This document shows positions 8,369 through 15,276 of a DNA stretch of 35,089 bases, piece after piece. The stretch covers positions 1 to 35,089 of the forward strand of contig CAZCEC010000067.1 of NCBI GenBank assembly GCA_964497615.1, read 5' to 3'. This DNA comes from CAZCEC01 sp964497615 (GTDB taxonomy: Bacteria; Chloroflexota; Anaerolineae; Anaerolineales; UBA6663). Position 1 is the stretch's first letter. The number at the start of each line of letters is the position of its first letter. Made by a program: the position numbers and the translations under genes. Below the pieces are notes generated by a model. The model was not told the origin of the DNA, did no database searches, and saw nothing but the letters and a program-made list of their open reading frames with translations.

Positions 8369-9145
8369 CTACCCCGCCCCCGCCTTCGGCAGATACGGCA
8401 TCACCGCCTTCGCCAGATTCTGCGACGGCATCGTTTGCAGCCACACCCGCCCCGGCCCGCGCAAGGTCGCCAGGAACAGCCCCTCCCCACCAAACAGGAT
8501 ATTGCTGAACCCCTTCACCATCTCGATGTCGAACGACACCGTCGGCTCATACATCGCCACGTGCCCGGTGTCCACCTTCAGCATCTCGCCGTCGCCCAGC
8601 GTGTATTCCATGATCTCGCCGTCCAGGCACACGAACGCCACGCCCGGCCCGGTGAGCTTTTGCAGCACAAACCCCTCGCCGCCGAACAGCCCCGCCCCCA
8701 GCCGCCGCCGGAAGTGAATGTCCAGGTCCACCGTCTTCTCCGCGCACAAGAACGCCTGCTTCTGCGCGATCATCTGCTGCCCCTGCGCCAGGTTTAGCGG
8801 CACGATCTTGCCCGGAAAGTCCGAGGCGAACGCCACGAAGCCCTTGCTGCCCTGGCTGGTGTACTCCACCAGGAACAACGACTCCCCGCTCACCGCGCGC
8901 TTCAGCACCCCGCCCAGCCCGCCCCCGCGCCCGCTGGTCTTCATCCCGATATTGGCCGTCATCCACGCCATGCCCCCGCTCTCCGAGAAGATCGTCTCGC
9001 CGGGGTCCAGCTCCAGGATCACCGCCTGCAACGTCGTCCCGATGATCTTGTACTCCATCCCGGTCACGCCCTTGCCCTGCGCCGTCACATTCGGATCCGG
9101 CAGGTCCAGCCGCTGGCCGGGTGCATTCGTGTAGCTTTGGTTCAT
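8369..9145 (-). CDS. AIM24/TIGR00266-family protein
   Basis: 258 residues from ATG 9145, with AGGAGG 8 bases upstream. The sequence from about residue 30 (MEYKIIGTTLQAVILELDPGE, then SESGGMAWM, and later FGGEGFVLQKLTGPG and LFGGEGLFLATLRGPGRVWLQ) is typical of the TIGR00266/AIM24 family, a trimeric beta-prism fold. The first 29 residues are a variable extension. There is no signal peptide. The bacterial role is not established; the yeast relative affects mitochondrial cristae organisation. The stop codon is followed on the minus strand by the spacer with the 9-bp repeats. Confidence 0.88.
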   Translation of the reverse strand: MNQSYTNAPGQRLDLPDPNVTAQGKGVTGMEYKIIGTTLQAVILELDPGETIFSESGGMAWMTANIGMKTSGRGGGLGGVLKRAVSGESLFLVEYTSQGSKGFVAFASDFPGKIVPLNLAQGQQMIAQKQAFLCAEKTVDLDIHFRRRLGAGLFGGEGFVLQKLTGPGVAFVCLDGEIMEYTLGDGEMLKVDTGHVAMYEPTVSFDIEMVKGFSNILFGGEGLFLATLRGPGRVWLQTMPSQNLAKAVMPYLPKAGAG

Positions 9146-9273
9146 GTCAATGGCCTCCTGAACATATTACGCGCATTGGCCTTCCACGTTGCGTATTCCG
9201 TTACCGGCCCTCTTTCCCCATCTCACCAATGAGTTCGGGAGAGCGCCGAGAAAGACAAATCATCCTTCATCCT

Positions 9274-9300
9274 TCGTCGGTCGTCGTCCATCGCCCGTCG
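9274..9300. repeat. Dispersed GTCGTC-type intergenic repeat, copy 1
   Basis: Pyrimidine-biased repeat text (TCGTCGGTCGTCG at 9274-9286, then TCCATCGCCCGTCGTC) within the spacer 9146-9421. The 13-mer recurs exactly at 13864-13876. The rest of the spacer contains CATCCTTCATCCTTCG and similar words; no gene is seen in it. Confidence 0.6.
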
Positions 9301-9421
9301 TCAGATATCCGCCTCTGCCTTCCGCCTTGGGTCGAAGGCCACCCATCGTCTTCCATCCCGCTAGTGCCTCCAACGCCCAATCCGCTACATCCGTTTCCAA
9401 ATCCGTTGCCAACCTCGTCGC

Positions 9422-10075
9422 TCACCCCCCCACCGCCAGCGCCGCATACACCAGCGCCACCGCCAGGCTGTTGTTCGCCGCGTGAATCAACACCCCCAGC
9501 CACACCGACCGCCCCCGCTCCACCGCCGCCGCGCAGATCAGCCCCAAAAAGAATGTGGACGCCATCACCGGCAAGCTGTCGAAGTGCCCCAGCGCGAACA
9601 GAAAGGCGCTCAGCACCACCACCGGCCAAAAGCCGAACCGCGTCCGCAGCCAGCCCTGCAGCAATCCCCGAAAATACAACTCCTCCGCCAGCGGCGCCAG
9701 CAGCCCCGCGCCCAGCAGCGTCACGGCGAACGTCACCCCCAGCGGCCCGTCCGGCGTCACCAGGTCGAGCCGCGGCTGCAAGTCGGCCAGGCTGCCCCCG
9801 CTCAGCCACTGGGCCAGCAGCGCCGCCCCCGCGCGCAGCGGCAGGCTCGCCCCCGCCGCCATCAACGCCACCCACAGCCACGCCGGGTTAAAGGGCCGCA
9901 AACCGAACTCGGCCCACGTCCGCCCCGGCCGCCGCACCCCCAGCACATAGGCCGCGCCCCCCAGGCATATCAAATTGAGCGCATATACCGCCACGCTCGC
10001 CCTCAGCGTCACCTCGTCAAAGATCAGGTTGAGCAGCAGCGACCCGGCGAAGAACAACCCAAACCCGCCGGCCAC
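9422..10075 (-). CDS. CPBP-family intramembrane metalloprotease (CAAX-like)
   Basis: About 217 residues with six to eight hydrophobic segments. The family motifs are present: EE131-132-x3-R136 in LAEELYFRG, H164 in ALGHFD, and H198-A-A-N201 in the last block. These residues form the membrane-embedded metal site that cleaves substrates in the bilayer or, in some members, serves in bacteriocin immunity. The GTG at 10075 is the first usable start, but the frame stays open upstream (through WRELGLY and a Lys/Glu/Arg-rich stretch encoded by the purine tract) without a normal start codon, so the true N-terminus is uncertain. It follows holB by about 76 bases and may be co-transcribed with it. Confidence 0.85.
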   Translation of the reverse strand: MAGGFGLFFAGSLLLNLIFDEVTLRASVAVYALNLICLGGAAYVLGVRRPGRTWAEFGLRPFNPAWLWVALMAAGASLPLRAGAALLAQWLSGGSLADLQPRLDLVTPDGPLGVTFAVTLLGAGLLAPLAEELYFRGLLQGWLRTRFGFWPVVVLSAFLFALGHFDSLPVMASTFFLGLICAAAVERGRSVWLGVLIHAANNSLAVALVYAALAVGG

Positions 10076-10107
10076 ATACAGCCCAAGCTCGCGCCACGCG
10101 CCCGGCG

Positions 10108-10150
10108 TTTCTCTTCCTGCTTCCTTCTCTATTTCTCTTTCTCTTTCTTT
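10108..10150. repeat. Polypyrimidine/polypurine tract between holB and the CPBP gene
   Basis: 43 bases of C/T on the plus strand with two interruptions (G at 10119, A at 10131), so the transcribed minus sense is A/G. This is the opposite strand polarity to the tract at 5044-5087. Confidence 0.8.
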
Positions 10151-10151
10151 G

Positions 10152-11141
10152 TCACTGCACCCTCGGCCACCCCATCAAACACACCTCCAGCGCCAGCCGC
10201 GCGTTCACATTCTTGCCCAGCAATTCGCCCGTCCGCCGCAGCCCCGCCACCACCGCGTGCGCCTCGGCCGGCCCCATCGCCTCCGCCAGCCGCCGGATCT
10301 CCGCTTCCCGGTCCGGGTTCGCCAGCGCCGCCTCCGTCCCCGCCGTCCTCAGCAGCACGTCGCGCCAATAGCCCTGCCACAGGTCCAGCGTCGGACGGAT
10401 GCGGTCCACGCCCTCCTTCGCCAGCCGTTCGGCGTAGGCGAACCGGTCCACCCGCGTGCCGCCCACCAGCCGAGCCAGGTCGTCCAGCCGCTGCGTGCGC
10501 GCCTCCAGCGCCGCCTCGTCATTCAGCATCCGCACCGCCCACCCCAGCCGCCCCTGCGCCAGGTGCGCCAGCAGGTCCGCCTTCTCGCTCGGCGCCAGCC
10601 AGCGCGTGATCAATGCCTCGCGCACCACCGCCAACGGCAGCGGTCGCAAGTTGAACACCTGGCAGCGCGACACAATCGTCGGCAGTAAATCATCGGCGCC
10701 CTCCGCCGTGATCAGAATCACCACCCGGCCCGGCGGCTCCTCCAGCGTCTTCAGAAACGCATTCATCGCCTGGGCATTCGCCGCGTGAAAGTTCAATGCT
10801 TGCGCCACGCGCCGCGCGGCCTCCACCGGCTTAAGCGTCACGTCGTAGTTCAATGCCCGCACCGCATCCACCCGGATCAGCGATTGCCGCGCGGCCTTCA
10901 CCGGCGCCACCGTCAATATGTCTGGGTGATTGCCCTTCGCCGCCAGTTGGCAATGCCGGCACTGTCCGCAGGGCGGGTCGGCATTCGGGCACAGCAGCGC
11001 GCGCGCAAACTCCCCCGCCAGCGTGCGCTTGCCAATGCCCGCGGGCCCGGTGAACAAATACGCGTGCCGCACCCGGTCCTGCGCCCGGTCGCGCCGCAGG
11101 GTATCCACCAGCCAATCGTGACCGATCACATCCCAGCCCAT
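10152..11141 (-). CDS. holB: DNA polymerase III subunit delta-prime
   Basis: 329-residue clamp-loader AAA+ subunit. It starts MGWDVIGHDWLV. Walker A (GPAGIGKRT) is at residues 32-40. The zinc module has Cys51, Cys58, Cys61 and Cys64. The sensor-1 region FLKTLEEPPG and the arginine-finger type motif IVSRCQ follow. The C-terminal half is helical, as expected for the collar domain. It works with tau/gamma and delta to load the sliding clamp at the replication fork. The neighbour divergent on the other strand is the RRM gene. A DnaX (tau/gamma) assignment is unlikely because of the short length and sequence. Confidence 0.93.
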   Translation of the reverse strand: MGWDVIGHDWLVDTLRRDRAQDRVRHAYLFTGPAGIGKRTLAGEFARALLCPNADPPCGQCRHCQLAAKGNHPDILTVAPVKAARQSLIRVDAVRALNYDVTLKPVEAARRVAQALNFHAANAQAMNAFLKTLEEPPGRVVILITAEGADDLLPTIVSRCQVFNLRPLPLAVVREALITRWLAPSEKADLLAHLAQGRLGWAVRMLNDEAALEARTQRLDDLARLVGGTRVDRFAYAERLAKEGVDRIRPTLDLWQGYWRDVLLRTAGTEAALANPDREAEIRRLAEAMGPAEAHAVVAGLRRTGELLGKNVNARLALEVCLMGWPRVQ

Positions 11142-11223
11142 GCCGGTATTCTACCTCGCCGCGCCGCGGGCGGCTCTTGCGTCCCCAACCAGCCGCAAAC
11201 TGGCCTCTTCAGCCCAACTTGCG

Positions 11224-11252
11224 CTCACACTATTCCAAATTGGTGGTACACT
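11224..11252 (+). promoter_or_regulatory. Promoter of the RNA-binding protein gene
   Basis: CTCACA (11224-11229, four of six consensus bases) and TACACT (11247-11252) with a 17-base spacer. Transcription from about 11259 gives a leader near 97 bases, long for this genome and structured. Confidence 0.5.
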
Positions 11253-11284
11253 TTCTCGCAGTCAACCCTGCCTTGAGCGGGCCC

Positions 11285-11338
11285 GCCGCCGCCAGTCCCA
11301 CGGGAACGGCGGCTTTTGCTGACCGGCCGCGCGCCGGT
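11285..11338 (+). promoter_or_regulatory. Two hairpins in the leader of the RRM gene
   Basis: Hairpin 1 pairs GCCGCCG (11285-11291) with CGGCGGC (11307-11313) and is followed directly by TTTT, so it could act as a terminator. Hairpin 2 pairs ACCGGC (11322-11327) with GCCGGT (11333-11338) around CGCGC and ends 5 bases before the ribosome-binding site GAGGAG (11344-11349). The arrangement suggests attenuation, autoregulation or temperature control. Confidence 0.5.
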
Positions 11339-11355
11339 TGCACGAGGAGAATCGT

Positions 11356-11721
11356 ATGCCATCCAGGTTGTACGTCGGCAATCTCGCCTACACCACCACG
11401 GAGGAGGACCTCAAGGACCTCTTCGCCCAGGCGGGCACCGTTTCGTCTGTCGCCCTCATCAAGGACCGCGACACCGGCCGCTCGAAGGGTTTTGCATTTG
11501 TTGAGATGAGCAACCAGGCCGAGGCCGAGAATGCCATCCGCATGTTCAACGGCCAGTCCGTGGCCGAGCGTGTGCTGACCGTCAACATGGCCCGCCCGCG
11601 CGAGGATCGCCCCGGCGGCGGTGGCGGCGGCTTTGGCGGCCCGCGCCGCGACGGCGGCGGCGGCCGGCGTGGCGGTGGCGGCCGCGACAATCGCGGCGGC
11701 GGCGGCCAGCGCCGCTACTAA
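11356..11721 (+). CDS. Single-RRM glycine-rich RNA-binding protein
   Basis: 121 residues from ATG 11356, with GAGGAG 6 bases upstream. One RRM domain occupies residues 3-80: RNP2 is LYVGNL and RNP1 is KGFAFVEM, with aromatic residues in the RNA-binding positions. The C-terminal 40 residues are Gly/Arg repeats (GGGGG, RRGGGG, RDNRGGGG), an RGG-like tail. This is the family of cyanobacterial-type Rbp proteins, often cold-induced, which bind U-rich single-stranded RNA. It is monocistronic by layout. The structured leader suggests post-transcriptional control. Confidence 0.93.
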   Translation: MPSRLYVGNLAYTTTEEDLKDLFAQAGTVSSVALIKDRDTGRSKGFAFVEMSNQAEAENAIRMFNGQSVAERVLTVNMARPREDRPGGGGGGFGGPRRDGGGGRRGGGGRDNRGGGGQRRY

Positions 11722-12097
11722 TCACCCGCGTTGAGCGCAGAACGCTCAACGCCTGGGCGTCGCGCCTGCCCGGCGCGTTCGCCCCGCCCCAATCGCACAC
11801 TTCAACCCCTCAGCCGGCGCGTCGCCCGAAGCTGTACTGCTTGGGCCGCGCCGGCTCGGTGTTTCCCCATCTCATTGCTTCTCAACGATTCACGCCTCAC
11901 GTTTCACGCCCACCGCTCCACCCTTCCATCGTTCACCCCAACATTCCACGGTCGTCCGTCCTCCATCTTTCGTCCTTCGCCCTCGCGTAATTTCCCCGGT
12001 CGAGTACAATCCCCTCTTGCCCAGCGTTTGGCCCGATCCAGGCCCCTATGCCCTCCTGCACTGCGATCCTCAGCCTCGACCTGGCCAGCACACCTTA
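11722..12097 (+). other. 376-base spacer with two stem structures and repeat text
   Basis: No convincing gene. Stem A is a perfect 10-bp hairpin (GCGTTGAGCG 11728-11737 with CGCTCAACGC 11743-11752) directly after the RRM stop codon, without a U-tract. Stem B is a bulged hairpin: 9 bp (11813-11821 with 11847-11855), then GCCC/GGGC and AAGC/GCTT inside, loop TGTACT. From 11880 to 12000 the strand is pyrimidine-rich, with words such as TTCACGCCTCACGTTTCACG and CGGTCGTCCGTC. A TACAAT at 12005-12010 ends 6 bases before a TTG in the methyltransferase frame. Confidence 0.6.
11949..11960. repeat. Dispersed intergenic repeat, copy 2
   Basis: The 12-mer CGGTCGTCCGTC recurs exactly at 13854-13865. It is embedded in similar C/T-rich words (CTCCATCTTTCGTCCTTCG). 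Confidence 0.6.
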
Positions 12098-12967
12098 ATG
12101 TCCTCCAACGAATTCTCCGCGGACCGCCTCGCCCAGCACTACGCTCCCGCGTCCGCTGCCTCGCCTGCCGGCCCCGATCTGCCTGAGCGCCTCCTGGCCG
12201 CCCTCACCGCCGCCGGCCACAACCTGGACGCTCTTCAACTCGCCGATCTCGCCCCGCTGGATCAGTTTCACAACCGCGGCCGCGCCGCCACCCTCGAACT
12301 GGCGCAGCGCGCCGGCCTGTCCGCCGGCCAGCGCATTCTCGATTTGGGCGGCGGCCTCGGCGGAGCCGCCCGCACCCTGGCCGCCGAGTTTGGCTGTGCC
12401 GTCGTCGTGCTCGACCTCACCCCCGCCTACGTTCAGGCCGGCGAAGTCCTCACCCGCCTGGTCGGTCTCGACGAGCGTGTCACCTTTCGCCACGGCGACG
12501 CCCTCGACCTGCCCTTTGCCGCCTGTGAATTCGATGTCGTCTGGACCCAGCACAGCACCATGAACATCCCCGACAAGCCGCGCCTCTATGCCCAGGCGTG
12601 GCGCGTGCTCCGGCCCGGCGGCCGCCTGGCCCTGCACGAGATCGTCGGCGGCCCGGCCGGCCCCGTGCACCTTCCTGTGCCCTGGGCCGTCAACCCCGCC
12701 GACAGCCACCTCCTGTCCCAGGCCGCTCACCGCGCCGCCATCCTCCAGGCCGGCTTCGGCGAATTGGAATGGATCGATGAGAGCGCCACCGCCCTGAAGG
12801 CCTGCCAGTCGCAGCTTGCCAGCATGCGCGCCCGCAACGGCGTGCCATTCCCGTTGGGCCTGCACCTACTTCTGGGTCCAGCTTTCCCCGAAATGTTCGC
12901 CAACCTCGTCCGCAGCCTCGCCGAGCAGCGCCTCGCCATCGTCCAGGCTGTGTTCCAGCGCCTCTAG
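12098..12967 (+). CDS. Class I SAM-dependent methyltransferase
   Basis: 289 residues from ATG 12098. Motif I (LDLGGGLGGAAR) is at residues 81-92, followed by an acidic SAM-ribose position (VVVLDLT), motif II/III text GDALDLPF, and motif IV FDVVWTQHSTMNI. The DQFHNRGRAAT segment before motif I recalls the glycine/sarcosine/dimethylglycine and UbiE-like methyltransferases, but the substrate cannot be named. A TTG at 12017 would add 27 unlikely Pro-rich residues; however, a TACAAT box lies 6 bases before it, so the start is not settled. No Shine-Dalgarno sequence is seen at either start. It is followed after 7 bases by the membrane-protein gene. Confidence 0.82.
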   Translation: MSSNEFSADRLAQHYAPASAASPAGPDLPERLLAALTAAGHNLDALQLADLAPLDQFHNRGRAATLELAQRAGLSAGQRILDLGGGLGGAARTLAAEFGCAVVVLDLTPAYVQAGEVLTRLVGLDERVTFRHGDALDLPFAACEFDVVWTQHSTMNIPDKPRLYAQAWRVLRPGGRLALHEIVGGPAGPVHLPVPWAVNPADSHLLSQAAHRAAILQAGFGELEWIDESATALKACQSQLASMRARNGVPFPLGLHLLLGPAFPEMFANLVRSLAEQRLAIVQAVFQRL

Positions 12968-12974
12968 AACACCT

Positions 12975-13781
12975 ATGCCCTCCACCCGCCTCTCACTTTT
13001 CGCTCGGCTCGTCTTCTGGTTCGTCGCCGTCAACGCCCTCGCCGGGGCAGTCGTGCTCATTCTCTTCCCCAGCCGCACCAGCCAGCTTTTCTTCTGGGAA
13101 ATCCGGCCGCCCATCAATGCCGCCCTGTTTGGTGCCCTCTATCTCGGCGGCGCCGCGGTCGTTGGCTGGCTCGCCTATCGCGGCCAGTGGGAAGCGGCCC
13201 GCTTCCTTGGCCCCATCCTCATCACGGCGGGCGTGCTCATTTCCCTGGTCACCCTGCTGCATCTGGACCGCTTCACGCCGGGCCTCAAGCTCGTCTATTG
13301 GCTCGTGGTCTACATCGGCGCGCCCCTGCTGGCGGCCGGCCTCTACTGGCAGCACGAACGCCGCGGCGCCGCCTGGGCCCCCGCCGTGCCCACGCGCCTG
13401 CTCACCCGCCTCGTGGCTGTTGGCCTGGGCGCACTATTGACGTTGATTGGCTTGTTCTTGCTGGTTCTGCCCGGGCCCGCCGTCGCCTATTGGCCCTGGC
13501 CCACCACGCCCCTGGTCACCCGCATCTTCGCCGCCTGGTTCACGGCCTTTGGCGTCGGCCTGCTGTGGTTTCTAGTCGAGCGCGACTGGCTCCGCCTGCG
13601 CCACATCGCCACCCTGATGATGGCCGCCTCCGCCCTCGACCTGCTCATGGTCGCCCTGCACTGGCGCAATATCCCCGCCTTCAGCCTCAGCCTTGTCCTC
13701 TACGTCTTCCACCTGGGCCTGTTTGGCGTCGTGGGTGTGTTCCTCCACGCCTTCCAATGGGGCCAGTCCCCGCGCCCCTGA
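12975..13781 (+). CDS. Multi-pass membrane protein, unknown function
   Basis: 268 residues with about eight hydrophobic segments (near residues 10-30, 44-64, 74-95, 103-123, 143-163, 180-200, 208-228 and 233-255). No known transporter or enzyme motif is visible. It starts 7 bases after the methyltransferase stop, so the two genes are probably co-transcribed. It ends in GQSPRP. Chloroflexota genomes carry many unnamed proteins of this type. Confidence 0.78.
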   Translation: MPSTRLSLFARLVFWFVAVNALAGAVVLILFPSRTSQLFFWEIRPPINAALFGALYLGGAAVVGWLAYRGQWEAARFLGPILITAGVLISLVTLLHLDRFTPGLKLVYWLVVYIGAPLLAAGLYWQHERRGAAWAPAVPTRLLTRLVAVGLGALLTLIGLFLLVLPGPAVAYWPWPTTPLVTRIFAAWFTAFGVGLLWFLVERDWLRLRHIATLMMAASALDLLMVALHWRNIPAFSLSLVLYVFHLGLFGVVGVFLHAFQWGQSPRP

Positions 13782-13853
13782 GTCCCGCGCCTCCCCAGCG
13801 CGCGTCGCCATCCGCTTTCTCCTACCCGCCTTCTGCTTTCCGCGTTCCCCACC

Positions 13854-13883
13854 CGGTCGTCCGTCGTCGGTCGTCGGTCGTCC
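13854..13883. repeat. Dispersed GTCGTC-type intergenic repeat, copy 3
   Basis: CGGTCGTCCGTC (13854-13865) overlaps TCGTCGGTCGTCG (13864-13876) and another GGTCGTCC. Both words recur in other spacers of the window (11949-11960 and 9274-9286). It lies in the 101-base convergent spacer before the MBL gene. Confidence 0.65.
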
Positions 13884-14716
13884 TAAGTCGCCCCCACCTC
13901 AAACTCCGCCCCCTCCTTCCCCGGCGCCACCTCAAACNNNNNNNNNNCCGCGTGCATCAGCCGGTCCAGGTCGTCGTCGTTGTGCCCCGGATCGTGATGA
14001 AACGGCACCAGCCGCCGGGCCTGCACCAGCACCGCAAACTCGATCGCCTGCGAGATCGAGCTATGCCCAAACCCCACTCGCGCCGCATACTCCTCCCGGC
14101 TGTACTGCGCATCGTGGATCAGCACATCCGCGCCCTCAGCCAGGCTGTACCCCGAGGTCCACTCGGCCCCCAGCGGAAAGCGCCGCGCCCCCAGCGCCGG
14201 TTCATGGTCAGGCAGATAGGCCAGCGTGCCCGCGCCCGTCCTCAGCCGGTAACCTACCGTCGGGTTCGGATGGCACACCAGCACCGACGAAATGCGGAAC
14301 TCGCCAATCTCAAAGTCGCCGCGCGGCACCTCATGCAGGTGCAGTTGGCACGGCAGCTCGCGCAGCAGCACCGGAAATGTCGGCGGCGAAAGATACCGGT
14401 TCAGCCGCGCCCGCAGCCCCAGCGTGGTGCTGGCCGGCCCCCAGATGTGCACCTCCCAATCTGCCCGCCGCAGCGGCGCGAAGAACCCCAGCCCCTGGAT
14501 GTGATCCATGTGCAGATGCGTCAGCAGGATGTCCACCCGGCCCGGCGTGTCGCCCATCGCCAGCCCCGCGCGCCGCAGCCCGGTCCCGGCATCCAGCACC
14601 AGCACCGTGCCCTCGCGCCCCGTCACCTGCACGCACGAGGTGTTGCCCCCATAGCGCACCGTGTCGGGGCCGGGCGCGGCCAGCGAGCCGCGCGTGCCCC
14701 ACAGGCACGCCTTCAT
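13883..14716 (-). CDS. MBL-fold metallo-hydrolase (with assembly gap)
   Basis: 277 residues. It starts MKACLWGTRGSLAAPGPDTVRYGGNTS in a pattern typical of a family of single-domain MBL hydrolases related to RNase Z and phosphodiesterases. Metal ligands are His67, His69, Asp71 and His72 (THLHMDH), then later His (VLVCHP), Asp (LIHDAQY) and His (PFHHDPGH). Ten N (13938-13947) lie near the C-terminus, yet the frame reads through to a plausible end (FEVAPGKEGAEFEV). The ATG overlaps the PAS gene stop as ATGA, so translation is coupled. Substrate unknown; a cyclic-nucleotide or phosphodiester substrate is possible. Confidence 0.87.
   Translation of the reverse strand: MKACLWGTRGSLAAPGPDTVRYGGNTSCVQVTGREGTVLVLDAGTGLRRAGLAMGDTPGRVDILLTHLHMDHIQGLGFFAPLRRADWEVHIWGPASTTLGLRARLNRYLSPPTFPVLLRELPCQLHLHEVPRGDFEIGEFRISSVLVCHPNPTVGYRLRTGAGTLAYLPDHEPALGARRFPLGAEWTSGYSLAEGADVLIHDAQYSREEYAARVGFGHSSISQAIEFAVLVQARRLVPFHHDPGHNDDDLDRLMHAXXXXFEVAPGKEGAEFEVGAT
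13938..13947. other. Assembly gap (10 N) inside the MBL gene
   Basis: Ten undetermined bases near the 3' end of the MBL-hydrolase gene. The frame happens to be kept across it, but the true length is unknown. Confidence 0.95.
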
Positions 14717-15105
14717 GTGGGCGTCTCCCAGAATAACGCCACCGCCCCCAGGTAGCGGTCACCCTGCCCGATCAGCGGAAAGGCCGTCACCTCGATCCGC
14801 CGCCTCACCCCGTCCAGCCCCCTGATCCAGAAGGCCCGGTAGGCCGGCTTGCGCTCCACCAGCGCAATGGTCAGCGGCAGGTCGCCCACCTTCATCGGCT
14901 GGCCGGCCTCGTCGGTGGGCTCAAAGACTGTGCTCCACTCTTCCGCCGGCATGGGGCCGGTCTCGTCATACCGGTGTCCCAGGATCAGCTCAGCCGGCTC
15001 GTTGTAAAACAGCAAGCCCCCGCCCTGGTCCACAATAAACACCGGCAGCGCCAGATAGTCGGCTAGTTGCCGCGCCAGGATGACTTCCACGTCTTGTTGG
15101 CTCAT
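14713..15105 (-). CDS. Stand-alone PAS-domain protein
   Basis: 130 residues forming little more than one PAS domain: LPVFIVDQGGGLLFYNEPAE at the beginning, LGHRYDE in the helical part, and the last strands RRRIEVTAFPLIG and YLGAVALFWE. There is no output domain. It overlaps the MBL-hydrolase gene by four bases (ATGA), so the PAS protein may sense a ligand or redox state for that enzyme. A TACAAT (antisense of 15142-15147) about 36 bases upstream is a possible -10, without a good -35. Confidence 0.85.
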   Translation of the reverse strand: MSQQDVEVILARQLADYLALPVFIVDQGGGLLFYNEPAELILGHRYDETGPMPAEEWSTVFEPTDEAGQPMKVGDLPLTIALVERKPAYRAFWIRGLDGVRRRIEVTAFPLIGQGDRYLGAVALFWETPT

Positions 15106-15201
15106 GGCTGCGCCTCGCTCGGGTCCGCTTCCGTGCCGCGTATTGTAGCCCCAACGCCTCAGGGCATTGGGTTCCGTTCCCGCTGTGCCCCAGCCGCCCG
15201 G

Positions 15202-15248
15202 TAAAACAAAGCGGCGGGGCGATACCTTGATGGGTACCTCCCCGCCGC
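15202..15248 (-). terminator. Terminator of the NfeD-flotillin operon
   Basis: On the minus strand GCGGCGGGG (15248-15240) pairs with CCCCGCCGC (15219-15211) and is followed by TTTGTTTT. Partly paired GGTACC/GGTATC extends the stem inwards. It lies about 30 bases after the flotillin stop. Confidence 0.85.
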
Positions 15249-15276
15249 GTGTTGGCGAATGTGGCCGCGCTGCTGG

